Below are positions 33,701-45,082 of a stretch of DNA of 64,000 bases, piece by piece. Position 1 is the first letter of the stretch; each line of letters opens with the position of its first letter. Origin of the DNA: Stropharia rugosoannulata (taxonomy: Eukaryota > Basidiomycota > Agaricomycetes > Agaricales > Strophariaceae); NCBI GenBank assembly GCA_028532985.1, contig JANCIK010000008.1, positions 310,001 to 374,000 of the forward strand. Reading direction: 5' to 3'. The notes below the pieces were generated by a model. The model ran no database searches, was not told where the DNA came from, and was given only the letters and a program-made list of their open reading frames with translations. The translations under genes and the position numbers were made by a program.

Positions 33701-34593
33701 GACACGTGAAGAAAAGACCTGCTTTGCAATGGTCCTATGTAGGGGTTGATTCAAAGTCGACAGAGTAACGGATATGAACGTGGCGTGTTCTTGAAGTCAT
33801 ATAGCTCCGTCAGGTAGCGATGTTCATGATTCTCCTGGTTTGTTCAACGAAAGGAAGAAGAATGTTGATTAACAGCGGCGCTGGCTTAAGGTTGAGTTGA
33901 AGTTGGGTCGAAGGATCAGGCAGGCCAGCTGACCCCACAGCAAAAATAGCCGTGGAAAACTGTGACGTGATTGCCGCCACTCACCAAGCAGCGTCAAACA
34001 ATGCCACCGCTGCCGTGCGACTCCATGTTGACTAGAAGTACACCTACTTGACACCTACGCCAAGTTTGCGCTAACATGAAGATGAAGCATACTCAAATGC
34101 ATATCTCCAATGGACAAGAAAACCGTAACCCAAATCTCTCAGATTGCACCCTTACTGTAGTCTGTTATTGGATGGCGTAACTCATAACACTGTCTTAGGT
34201 GACACTGCGACATGTGCGAGCTTAATGGGGCTCTTGATATGAATGTTGGTCTCTGGAGAGAATCGAATGTCAAACCCAAAAGACTGCTCTTACTCATGTA
34301 TGGTCTGGTGATCTGCCATACTTCTGCCCTATCTCAACAAAAAGTACAGGAATAGCTGTCTATTCTTAAATACCTTTCAGCTGACTCGCCATCTAAGCAC
34401 AGCTGCAGCTGTCGGATTACACGAAAGGTTAAACTGGCCACGGCCATCGCGCCTCATCTCCACCCACACATCTATCACTAATCACATATACCCTTCGCTT
34501 ACATCTGGCTCCTTCTCCAGTATATCGGGAGCCCGAACGCTCAGGCTGATCCTCATTATTCCAAACAAATTCCCTTTTTCACCTCAACGACAC
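33701..34593. other. Shared upstream region of the permease and dioxygenase genes
   Basis: About 0.9 kb separates the two divergent genes and holds no supported frame. It must contain both promoters. I found no strong regulatory motif by eye. Confidence 0.45.
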
Positions 34594-36311
34594 ATGGAAT
34601 CACCTTTGGAACCATGGGTATTTCCCCCAGAAACAGCAATGATTGCGAATGGTAATCTGACGCACTTTTCATATCAATTAACGTAGCTCTGACCAACAGA
34701 GGCAGAGGACTACGTGGACCTTGAAGTTATTGACATATCCCTGTTCGATCCAAGTTCTTCAGATGCCATTCAACAGGATATGATTAGCAGGACAATAAAA
34801 GGCCTATCATCGACGGGTTTTATAGTATTGAAGGGGCATGGGTTAACTAGAGACGCTCTTCAACATCAATTCGCGCTTGGCAAACATCTACTCTGCAATG
34901 TCTCCGAGGATGAAAAGCAGCAACTACATGCATCGATCACACAAGGTAGCTGGGCCGGCTATAAGGTACGTGGCTATTCGTACGTTGCTTGTTTCCAAAC
35001 ATTCTAACATCTAATCTACACTGGATAGCCCCAAGGGTATTTCAAAAGACCAGGTGGAGGTTACGATTCAATGGAGGTTAGTTTTGATATGTCTTACGCG
35101 CCGGAATATCCGACGTTCTATCCATATATTGCAGCATTACGACCTCTATCCTTTTACTGCCATAGAGTCAAGGCTTCCAAGTGTTGCCAAACCGTACCTG
35201 CCAGACATAAGAAGCTTCATCGAGGTCATTCCTCACCCTTTCTAACGTTTATCCGGTATCAATAATTTCCTATACAGCACAATCACTACCACATCCTTCA
35301 GAAAGTCGTCAGTATTATTTCTCTTGGACTCGGTCTGGATCGCAATACGTACGTCTCAGCATGCTCCTTCGACCGCTTTATTTGAACTTCGAAACTATTC
35401 ATTAGGTTGTGGAAGCTCCATCATCGGGGAGGCGGGTTCGAAGTGGACGATGCGCTTCGCGGAAAACCTGATGAGAAGATTAATTGGAAGCACACGAAAG
35501 ATCATCTAAGATATGTCATCTACCGTTCGTGCATTCGAAATATTTACCTATGACATGATTACTGACTACAAGTACGTTATAGATCCCCAACGGGAAGACG
35601 ATAGAGAGCGACATAAGTACCTTTGGTTACCTGGTCATACAGATCTGTAAGCTTAGGTGCCTTAGATCTCCAGTGAAGCTTGCTCACGGTTTGGAAGCGG
35701 GTCCATCACGCTGCTCTACTCCCAACCAATTGCCGGATTACAGGTTCTTACTTCGCAGGGAGAGTGGAAATATGTCAGGCATTATCCCGATCAAATCATC
35801 GTCGATTTAGGGGATAGCATGGAGTTTATTACAGGCGGTGTCCTCAAGGCCGCCCCCCATAGAGGTTCGTCATTGTGTAAAGTCTACCTACCTCGCGTTT
35901 ACCTGAGATGCCACAGTGAAGGAGCCTCCCGAGGATCAACGCCAGTGCGTAGTGGTGTATGTGCTTGACCGGCGCTGACTGTTACATAGTTTCGACCGTT
36001 TGGGTCTCTTTTACTTCGTACCTTTCTTGCCCGATGTCTTACTTTCGCCTATCGATAATCCATCACTACGAGCGCTTGGTGCAAAGGATCTTTTCCAGCA
36101 GTACTACCAGGAAGGTGGAAAACCCATGACCTCGGAAGGTATGAAACTACCGACCGCCTGTTGTTGTATACTCGTATCAAACTCATTTCGTTCTTTAACA
36201 GAGTGGCTAGTGGAGCGTTCTAAGCTGATTGGCACAAAGTGGGATCCCAACAAAAAGAATGGACCGGAGAAGGCTCTACAGGACATAACGTTCCGCTATA
36301 ACAAAAATTAG
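34594..36311 (+). CDS. 2-oxoglutarate/Fe(II) dioxygenase, isopenicillin-N-synthase-like, 389 aa
   Basis: Eleven exons close in phase: 34594-34651, 34700-34965, 35029-35076, 35135-35224, 35278-35348, 35406-35514, 35573-35646, 35698-35864, 35917-35944, 35990-36138, 36202-36311. The N-terminal DIOX_N part reads VDLEVIDISLF and STGFIVLKGHGL. The jelly-roll core has the iron ligands His236 and Asp238 in PGHTDLGSITLL and His293 in APHR, 57 residues from the first His as the family requires. Arg307 in FDRLGLFYF is the likely 2-oxoglutarate anchor, although the usual R-x-S serine is not there. Family members include thymine-7-hydroxylase, xanthine-type oxygenases, flavonoid and gibberellin oxidases. 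Pairing with a nucleobase permease favours a purine or pyrimidine substrate, as inference. Confidence 0.88.
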
Positions 36312-36393
36312 GGAGGTTTACACAGATTTTGCGAGTATTATCCAATAATAAAACAGTACGAGTGTGACGTCACATTTGTAATATCAAAACATC

Positions 36394-36473
36394 GGTCCCC
36401 TAGCTCAGTGGTAGAGCGTATGATTCCAGCTAGGGAAGTCCATAAGGTCATCTGTTCAATCCAGGTGGGGATC
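36394..36473 (+). tRNA. tRNA-Trp (CCA) with a very short intron
   Basis: The acceptor stem GGTCCCC/GGGGATC has one G-T pair. The D-arm is GCTC...GAGC, the T-arm ATCTG-TTCAATC-CAGGT. The anticodon loop starts TTCCAG, placing CCA at 34-36, and the 3' anticodon stem is found only after about 9 extra bases, which fits a small intron after position 37. The innermost stem pair is A-C. The gene lies 83 bases after the dioxygenase stop codon. No strong T-run follows. Confidence 0.8.
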
Positions 36474-36826
36474 AATATTTTGTCAGTTGTTCTTAGACAG
36501 ACTTTATATATAGTATAGCTCGCTGCTCCACTAATCTATCTGACTCCAGGCTCAAGCTGAAATCAGAATTTGGAAACCTAAAGCTCAAGACACAGTGCGC
36601 ACTGATATGGGGTATGGAGCCCAGACAGTGATGTTTAGTTTTGCGGAACGGGGATGCCCGGCGCTTACTGGGCGCTTAATTAGATTAATTCGTTGTTGTG
36701 TGACTCGCACGCAATCTTGAGACTTGAATCCATCAATTTCCAACATAATAAGCATGTATTATTGATACATCAATGATCAGTGAGGCAAATTACAAGAAAG
36801 TACTGCACGTTGAAGGTATCTGATAA

Positions 36827-39313
36827 TCAAGGGTCAAAAGGCTGATCCATGTTCTGCAAAATGTCAACATCTATAATGTCCGAGGGCTGTGAAACCACCG
36901 TGAACACTTACTAAAGGTACAAAGCTGGAGAGCTGGGCATGGTTATAAATTATAAAATTTGTACAGTAAACAACATTTACGACAACTTACCTGTGGATTC
37001 TGGAAGTTATGCATCTCCACGACAGAGGCCATAGGATCCTGGTCCCGCATTCCAACCTTCTGGAGTTTTTTCTTGTATGAGCGCGCTTTGTCGTGAAGCT
37101 CGTTAACATAAAACGAGTGAATATTGTGACTGTATGGCATTCTCGTTAGTGGTACGGGAAAGAATAAGGGTACCAATTGTATTGACCTGATTGATGTAAG
37201 AAGATTATGCCAGGTTGGTTGCGGGTTCTTGTCTATAACGTTATGAATATGAAGCATACACTCGTATAGTACACCTTGCCTGGACTTACTGAGGTTTTCA
37301 ATGAGGTACTGATCGAGGCACAGTATCGTCAGTGCAGTCATTTGAAATGGTAAAGTTTGTATACCTGGGTCATTGATCTGCCTTCTCCGTCTTGCCATGC
37401 CAGCTCATGGTCCTTTGAAGCGGAAAGACAGACCTAAACCAAAGTAGTTAGGCAGTACATGTAATGATAATCGATAACCTCACCACCTCGACCCCGTAGC
37501 GTCGTTTTTCAACCTCGAAGTCAAATAATTGATCTTCTCGACACATTCCAGTGCAATACTTATAAATTACAGTGGGCGACGAAGTGTAATGTGTAGGTGA
37601 CATAAACACATCCGACAGATTGGGTCGGTTGTCACTTAGTTCAGTTATTACACAAATATTTTGGCCTTCGGAACAGGGCTGACGTGGAGGGATGGTCATT
37701 GGATAAAGGTTCGAGCAATCAAAGACAACATTGAGGAGCGGTGGACTGCTTGCAGATCTGCCTGGAAATCCCGCAATAAGGTGAGTTGATGCAATGAGGC
37801 GAGTCGATTTTGTATCAATCGGCAACTGCATTGAAAAGGGTATATCTGCCACATGAGGCGTGAACATCAGACGTTTACTAGACCCAGACAATGAAATAGC
37901 AAAAATACCGTCGTCCCTACGGCCTTAGAGGTCAAATATTTAGACTAGAGTATTTCTCTCGAAGATGTTTATTGACGTACAATTGGCCCACATTGTCTTG
38001 GTCCGGCGTCTTCCTTTGCTCAACCACGGAACATATACATTATTACAATGACTATGAGGAAGATCTGGACTGAAGTTAAGTGGGAGAATGATCTCAAACT
38101 CTTCGAACATGACATACCTAGCAGCGATCCGGAATGGCAACAATCAAGTACTGCCTAGTGATAGGATCATATGTATATGCCACAATTGACGTAAATAATG
38201 ACTTAGCCGCGCACCGTCAAAGAGCATTTGATTCCGTGTAAAGGTTTAATGATTGCATCATATAGTTCCTATGTATTATATTACGCTCATCAGTATAGAG
38301 ATACATAATGAAAAGCCAGCAAACATTATCCAGGATTTTGTCTCCGTCGCAAGTAAAGATGTCTATTGTGGGATAGAAATCACCATTAAGGACCAACCAA
38401 CCAATCCTTGTGGAATGACTTACATTCGTTTTTTCCATCTTCCTCGTCAATGTCATCCGTATCCTCCTGGTCAGCATGCCCGGCATCTAGATGGTTCGAG
38501 TGCCGTCGATGGGATTCGAACATTGAATCTCGTGACGGAGAAGCTTCTCACAATGAAAGAATAACTTGTCTCCCTCGCGAACATTCTTTATCAGTATACC
38601 TGCCTGTGTCATCTGAAACAGGACAGGATTATGCATGGCTGTGCTGATGGACCTTCTGTGCTTACAATGTTCTCTCTGGTTGGTTGAAGATTATGGGGGT
38701 TCCCATCATCAATAAGAACAACTACATCGTCCGATTTGTAATTATATTTTGCTAGATTCGCTTATGAGAAGCGCTGGATACATATGACTGAGCCCGGCTT
38801 ACTGATGAGGATGTTACGCATGGATAGAACATCTTGGTGAGGGCCCGTCAGCGGAGCCAGCCCCTCGTCCCGAATCCCATTAGAATTACGACTTTTCGTG
38901 ATTCTTTTCATTTTAACGGGTCGACGTGGGGTGTGGGAGAGGCGCTCTGCTTCGTTTTCTGGTTGAAATTTAGTATTTAAGCTACAATCTTTGACTTCGT
39001 ATGTTTGTGACTCAGAGATGGATTGAGGATAAGCTACTGTCTGAATGCCAATCAAGAGAGCCTTCTTGCTGGATCCAGATTGCCACTGCAAGGGCTGTGC
39101 ATGTTTTGTAGGTTGAGTAATGCGGTCCGTGGGCATAGTCCACGAGGTTACACAATCAGAGCACTCTGAAGTAACAGGGGTGAGGTAAAGCAGGGACGTT
39201 GGGACAGGGCGCTCACTTATAAGTAGATTATATATCATATCATTTTGCTTACTCACAGCGATAACGTTAAGTAAATGGTGAGCAATCTCAACGGACCCAA
39301 CCAATCGAAGCAC
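36827..39313 (-). CDS. Caspase-domain cysteine protease (metacaspase-like), start not resolved
   Basis: Minus-strand exons give, in order: SSKKALLIGIQ (first strand), NILITNLAKYNYKSDDVVVLIDDG and NPHNLQPTRENI, then MTQAGILIKNVREGDKLFFHYAGHADQ with the catalytic His in H-Y-A-G-H, YIFTCDGDKILDN, IIKPLHGIKCS, and VLDCCHSGSLLDLPHSHC with the catalytic Cys in D-C-C-H-S-G. The C-terminal part has VPWLSKGRRRTK, VCLSASKDHELAWQD, HIHNVIDKNPQPTW, EMHNFQNPQ and ends ILQNMDQPFDP. This is the peptidase C14 architecture of mushroom metacaspases with an added C-terminal region. Both catalytic residues are present. Introns are short and in phase where I joined them; the initiator ATG upstream of 39240 is not certain. 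It probably acts in the cytosol in stress or cell-death processing. Confidence 0.85.
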
Positions 39314-40023
39314 CGGCTGGATCTATGGCCTGACTATCAAATAATAGATCTATCAAGTTCTACGCCACTCGGCGCTTAAAAGATAACATCGGATTAATTG
39401 GCTTAACGTGCTTCCCCCTCCAGAAATAAACTGCCTGACACGGAGAAAAACAGTTCTATGAATTGGTCATGCCACCCGCTAATTTTGTGGGCCGATTGTA
39501 TCAGCCAAACAGCTTCTCGCGGGGTCATGTATTTATGGATCGCCATTTGCCATAGACTGGAATAACTACAACTCTCATGGAACCGGCAGGAGGGCATTTG
39601 CAGAGCGGGATCACTGTCTCATACGATACCTGAAAATTGGTTGACAAAAATACACGCTCTTGAATCGCTAGGTGTATTAGTTTGACAGAATTACAAATAA
39701 TAGAGGCAAAACAACATGATCATTTAACCAAGCCTGGAAACAAGCCTAGCTCAATGTCATGATCACCACTGGGCACTGACCGTGAACGCTAAACGCGGGA
39801 GTATATTGTCATTAGTAGTGCACTATAATAGGAAAACCAATAAAAGTACTCAACTAATGAAGCAGCTCTAAGATCTAACTACCCCGTGCTCATCTGGACC
39901 TCGTCCAGATTGCATAGCAATACAAGGACAGTTACAAGTGGATATATGCATGGAGATAACGCGCAGTACAGATCTGTACTTACTGCGGACCTTTTTAATG
40001 GATACAAGTTCCAGGTTGCTCTA
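39314..40023. other. Intergenic, nothing supported
   Basis: Short frames without domains. The stretch ends at the mariner relic. Confidence 0.35.
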
Positions 40024-40655
40024 CTCGTGGTCACAAAAAGTAACGGTCACATGATTTCATCATTGCGTCTTCACTCGGATTCACGACGCACAATCCACTT
40101 CATATCTCTACAATTACATACTCCTATACTACAAAATGTCCTCTGTAATTACTATACATAATGAGCATGATACTCCCAAAAAGAACTAATTAATCAGATG
40201 TGTTTTGGTCAATTAAACAGCAAAACCCGCAGCTGAAGCAACAAACATTCCAATTGTCACTGCAAGGAAGATTATTGCAAAGTAAACTCAATTTAAATGA
40301 AAATTGAGCCAGTTTGGCATGACTTCAAGGCTATTGTTTTCTCTCAACCTTCGGTAAACTCAGTTGATGCACTCAAACACGCAGTCCAAGCCGCACAGGA
40401 AGAATTACCAATCAAAGAGATCAACAAGTACATTCTACAAACGCCTCAGCGTGTGCAGGCTATTATGGAGGCAAAAAATAGTCATACACAAATTTACTTT
40501 TTGTTTTATGTAGGGATTAAATTAATCTATTTAATTACAAGTTTTTGTGGCTCAAAATTGATGTTAAAATGAAATATACTTGTAAAATGTCGGAAGTAGG
40601 AGGAGGTCAACCCGTGGAAAAATGGTATGTGACCGTTACTTTTTGTGACCACGAG
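40024..40655. mobile_element. Tc1/mariner relic with 30-bp TIRs and TA target duplication (632 bp)
   Basis: The left end CTCGTGGTCACAAAAAGTAA, continuing CGGTCACAT, is repeated in inverse orientation at the right end, and both ends are flanked by TA (40022-40023 and 40656-40657). The element is too short for a full transposase but keeps its C-terminal part. The perfect inverted repeats mean it could still be moved in trans. Confidence 0.82.
40297..40572 (+). pseudogene. Tc1/mariner transposase, C-terminal fragment
   Basis: The frame starts IEPVWHDFKAIV, equivalent to the N-P-I-E-x-x-W motif that holds the last catalytic acidic residue in DD34E transposases, and continues ELPIKEINKYI and TPQRVQAIMEAK, both typical of the family's end. 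The upstream DDE core is missing. The frame after AKNSHTQIYF is likely chance. It lies inside the element at 40024-40655. Confidence 0.75.
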
Positions 40656-40673
40656 TAGATAAACAAGCTCCAT

Positions 40674-41727
40674 ATGAGTATTATAAAATTAGTTTTTCAA
40701 ATCCTTATTATAAATACCAGAAATACTACTAGAAGCAGATTGAATTTCCAATCCCTGTATCCAATCCCTCAACCGATGAAATATACTAGTAATGAAGGAC
40801 TTCTCTCGGGCAGTAGCAATGTTACAATTTACGGAGGAACATTTATAAATAGTCACCCTACAGCAAATACTATATGCTGGTCTTGTATCAATAGTTCTGC
40901 CAGTCAACGTGGTAAGTCGTTTCTCATGATTTTGTGCGCTAGTTACATTTTATCAGGATTGCCATCGCTTAGGCTGGGACAGACTGGTCAATGTAGTCGA
41001 CGTAGACGCATTCCAGGATTCAGCAAAGCAGCAAGACCTATTATTGCAACCGGCCCCCCAATGTAATGTCCCAATTTTCAATGAGTCCAACAAAGAAAGT
41101 TTTGACCAGTGGATTACGGACCACAAGACGCGCCACCCAATTCTCTACCTTGTGGTCAAGAATATTGAAGACGGAAAACATACAGCACATTATGTCGTTG
41201 ATGAATGCCAGTCCAGAGGCATCGCATATATAACCTACTTACCTCAACCATATGCTACTGGAAGACAGGCCCAATCATGCTTTGTTCCAACTGTTGCTTA
41301 CCAACTGGGTATCCTTTTCCCTGAACTGCGCATCATCATCGGACAAGCTATAGATCGCGATCCGGCAGTTCTATTTCGTACAGCAGGACAGCAGCTCCGG
41401 GCACTTGTTATTGAGCCGTTTACGCAACATTTCTCCCGAAATGGTAGAAACTTGCGACAGAATGAGACTGCTCCAATCAACGTAAGGCAAGACATAGTTC
41501 TCGTCGTTGATTGGCCACGGTGCCTCGGCCCTTGGGAAGTTATATTCTCCGTACTGCTCAATGCAGTGCGGGATTTACCATTAAATCTATCAGTGGTGCT
41601 TTGTAGCAGCCGACCAAAGGAAAAAGCTCTAAGAGCTGCAGGCACGCACAGCAATTTTTTGATGGTCATTCACAGTAGATCGAGGGAGAACAAATTATTC
41701 AATACTTATACTACCCTCCAACAGTAA
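40674..41727 (+). CDS. Truncated NACHT-like (NLR-type) protein without P-loop, 330 aa
   Basis: Two exons close in phase: 40674-40911 and 40973-41727. The leader GSSNVTIYGGTFINS is the mushroom NLR N-terminal signature. Then comes GWDRLVNVVDVDAFQDSAKQ and a NACHT-like core: FVPTVAYQLGILFPELR and IGQAIDRDPAVL, a Walker B-like strand DIVLVVDWPRC and AVRDLPLNLSVVLCSSRPKEK (sensor region). Where the Walker A loop G-x4-G-K-(S/T) should be, the protein reads ILYLVVKNIEDGKHT, so the P-loop is not recognisable, and the Walker B acidic pair is D-W-P-R rather than D-A-L-D-E. It ends soon after the core and lacks C-terminal repeats. The start lies only 18 bases after the mariner relic. It may be a decayed NLR or a regulatory decoy. 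Confidence 0.65.
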
Positions 41728-42261
41728 GAAACTTTTGAATAACCCGAGCGAGGCTTACATTTAAAATTGCAGTAAGTTATGCTCTATATATATGCGCTTA
41801 AAGGAGACTGCACGAGGGCTTCTTAGGACGAAGCTTCAATGACCAATCGATTCAATCGTAACATCTTCGCAAACACGGGCCAACACTGCAATGCATCGCG
41901 TCAATATCATAGGAATGCTTAAAGTAAACGTGGTTCTGGAATCTGTTGAAGTCTCCAACGTCCAACCTTCATTCTATGAATAGAACGCTATCAACCTGGA
42001 CTTGCCTGGAATCGGACCTTGCACTCAACGAGGATGATCTTAGCTGCATATTCGTAGCTCATGTGATGTAAAGTTTAACCTAACAGTTACAAAGACGCAT
42101 ACCATATGCATATACAAGTTGAAAAGGCGTTAACCAAACCGGAATATTAGTTACAAAGCAGGGCACCATACTAGTATGCGGTTGCTAGTAGGCTTCCACC
42201 CAAATAGCAACCTCGGTCCTGAGCGACGATGAAATATATTGGGGACTACAGTCGAAATCCT
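41728..42261. other. Intergenic, nothing supported
   Basis: No gene visible between the NACHT-like gene and the ACCCATA repeat field. Confidence 0.35.
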
Positions 42262-42831
42262 TAAAACCCATAACCGACATAACCCATAACTCCATATAAC
42301 CCATAGAAAAATCTGTCGACCGAGTTGGTTTGCGGGGATTTGCGACCCATAACCCATAGGTTTCCAGTAACCCATAACCCATAGGGTTTTTCGGCCAAGT
42401 ATGGGTTTTGCTGCTAGTAAAATGGGGGCCGACCTGACAAAATTATCGACCCGATGGACAGAAACCTTGAGAATTACCAAATACACTCACAATATTTGCC
42501 TCCAATGTCTCTTAAGCGTATTGATCCCCTAAAAAAGGTCCCAAACCGTTCTTTCTTGTGAGAATAATAGAATTAAAACTCCGAATCATTGTCCGACTTG
42601 CAGCGGTTGGACAAAGATGTAGTCAATAAATGATCTATCTTCGTTGTGGTATGAATACTAGAGATAATTTTGCATAGTACGATTATGTTATAGGAGCTGG
42701 AGGCATTTGGGACGAGATTACTGGAGTTGGCGGACGAAAAATGATATAATCTATTTTTATCACACTTCTCGCAACCCATAACCTCTCAAAACCCATAGCC
42801 TGGGGTGACTCCCGATGGGTATGGGTTATGA
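42262..42831. repeat. ACCCATA heptamer field
   Basis: Seven ACCCATA units occur between 42262 and 42385, some in direct tandem (ACCCATAACCCATA), and one TATGGGT follows in inverse orientation near 42411. A second cluster at 42773-42831 has two ACCCATA units and an inverse TATGGGTTATG. The arrangement is irregular and partly inverted, with 350 bases of other sequence between the clusters. It could be the remnant of an element with heptamer-rich ends. Confidence 0.6.
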
Positions 42832-43132
42832 AGATCTCAACTGTACTACTTATAGCGCTGACATGACAGGTGCAATGTATCTTTGTGATGGCAAGTACAA
42901 ATACAAGACGTGGTAATGCGGTATCTTGCGGTGTACTTTACATCTAAGGCTAGTAATCGTGGGCATCAGTCACAAAGCTGTACAAAACAATACAGAATGA
43001 CAATGTCACCTCATTACCATCACTTCACAGACTCAGCGGAAGCCATTGGTCAAGTGACACAGCCAATCCTTCTTCCACTGGGCCTCCCCCCTCCAATGTG
43101 TCAAGGTTTCCAGACCTCTTTCCCCAACAGCC
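42832..43132. other. Spacer, nothing supported
   Basis: No feature besides the region upstream of the next gene. Confidence 0.3.
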
Positions 43133-44670
43133 ATGACTACGGCCCCAGAATCAGCGATCCTGCAAAGCGGGGCCGCTGCATCACAGGGAGGGGACATTGG
43201 CCCTGGGTAAGCCAGTATTGTTTGCTTTCATTTGCCACCCTGATACTAATGCTCCGCTCATAAAGCTCCGTCTTTGCTAACGCTTCCCAAGTAGTTATTC
43301 AGGGTGCTCCAGTATTTTATACCGTACAAGGATCATTATTCAATGGTGTAAACGGCCAACGACTCGATGAAGCTGCTAGTACAGCCCAACCAGGGGAATC
43401 GCCCACTACTGTGCGTCTAAATACTCTTTGTTAAAATGCATTATATCTGAAATAGAATTGCAACATTGGTTCTTATTCAGGAGGACTCTGTCTCTATCTC
43501 ATACATAAGGGAAAAGACGAGCGTAGAGCTCTATCGCGGTCTTGACAAAAAGCGACTAGGCGTTTCATTACACATTCCGCAGCCCAATTCGCGTCTCTCC
43601 AAAGCTGCGCGACGGAAGGGAGTTTGCATTGGCAGCGTCGGGAAGGTTACGCAGGAGCGAAGTTTTGACTACATGTTCAACATCTGCAATCACGCGGACG
43701 ATCCTGTCAACCCAGTCGATTTACACCTTAGCGGGTTCACTCCAGTTCACCCCCCCTTCAGTGACCATGACATCAGAGAGTTCAAGGAGTTCAGCTCAGG
43801 GAGCTTTCTTGGAACGAGGGGAATATACAGACGGCCATTGGAAGGCCCGTCTGAAAGGTATGAGCTTGACTTTAATGCCGCTGCCTGGGCCCCCTGAGTT
43901 TACCTTAACCGCATCTCTACAGATCAATTGCATCATTTGGGTCCAGCGGGAGTCAAGAGGGTGCCCTGCTTGTACTCCCCAACGGGGGATACGTCGAGCA
44001 GCTCACTAACCGCCCTCGTCTACTCGACTACATCGAACAAAATGCATCTTCTCTGTATGCGTATGCCAACAATACTCGAAATCGCCAGTTTAAGAACGGA
44101 GAGTTGAGTGTAGTCGACAGTTGCAGAAAGTCAACATCGTGGGGCATCGCGACATTCCAGAACATATCAGGGGGTCCTACTATGCAAGTAGACCTACTAA
44201 ACCAGGACCCATCGCAACATTCATTATCCGCTGGTTCTAGGTATACGTGGAACTGCCGCGGGGCCGTGGAGGCGAAAGTCGGCCCAGAAGACGATAATGA
44301 CGACCTCGGGGGCGATGGTGTGCAACCAAGTACACTTAGGAATCAGTGCCTTTTCGTCCGGATTATCCGGATCAAGCTAGCTCACTCCGAATGGAGAAAC
44401 ATACGAACAGGGAAGAACGTGTTGATGGATGGCAGCTTTTTGGGCGTCCGAAGGACTACGCGCCTGCGCTCGTTTTCATCGGTTTCAACCCCATCCGATG
44501 TTTTTGGTTCTCCGGCACTGTCATCCAGCTCTTATAACGGGAACACATCCTCTCCGGCGACACCTTTATCTCAGTCTGGGAGTGATGGCGACCTATCGTT
44601 TTTAACAACTGGTGAAGAAGACGAGAGCGATAATACTCGTGCCGAACATAAGTTTCCGGACACCACGTGA
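43133..44670 (+). CDS. Conserved mushroom protein of unknown function
   Basis: Likely exons: from an ATG at 43133 (MTTAPESAILQSGAAASQGG), then VIQGAPVFYTVQGSLFNGVN near 43295-43410, then EDSVSISYIREK to GSFLGTRGIY (about 43480-43855), then 43922-44670. Landmarks are GSVGKVTQERSFDYMFNICN, HADDPVNPVDLHL, GALLVLPNGGYVEQL, SSLYAYANNTRNRQFKNGEL, STSWGIATFQN and RNQCLFVRIIRIKL. This order (x-F-D-(Y/F)-x-F-N-I-x, D-D-P-(I/V)-N, W-G-(I/M)-A-(S/T)-F, N-Q-C-L-F-V-R) matches a large uncharacterised family I know from Agaricomycete genomes. The C terminus is Ser/Thr-rich and acidic. I could not match the phase between the first two exons, so the start is provisional. No function is known. Confidence 0.65.
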
Positions 44671-45082
44671 TCTCGTGCATCTTGAGGGGCTGAATGATTT
44701 AGCTTTCCTGTGGCTTGCATGGCACCAATAAATCGATTTCTTTTTGCGCTATCATGATTGGTGTGTGAGCTCTTCACGGGAGTCATTATAAGCAAAGCAG
44801 GTAAGTAGTTAAGCCGTGACTGCAACATAAATATGAACCACCGCTCTTTCCAACAGTGCGCGTGAGTCACGTGGTGTCCGGAAACTTATGTTCGGCACTA
44901 GTACAGATAGTTCTTCGGTGAGGTCTACATAGAAATTTAGTGTAGCCGAATTCAAAGCTCATTCTCCTTCAAACAGATTTTAACTGATACATTGATGGAT
45001 GCATTATTGAAAGCGGTATGATTACATATCATCAAACTTGTAACCTAGACACTGAACTGTTTCTCAGAGACCGGATGCAAGA
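44671..45082. other. Spacer between two unknown genes
   Basis: No supported frame. Confidence 0.35.

Noticed and set aside
38490..38530. T-arm-like GTTCGAATCCCATCGACGGC on the minus strand, suggesting a tRNA
   Set aside because: No matching 5' acceptor strand or anticodon arm exists, and the segment falls within an intron of the caspase-like gene.
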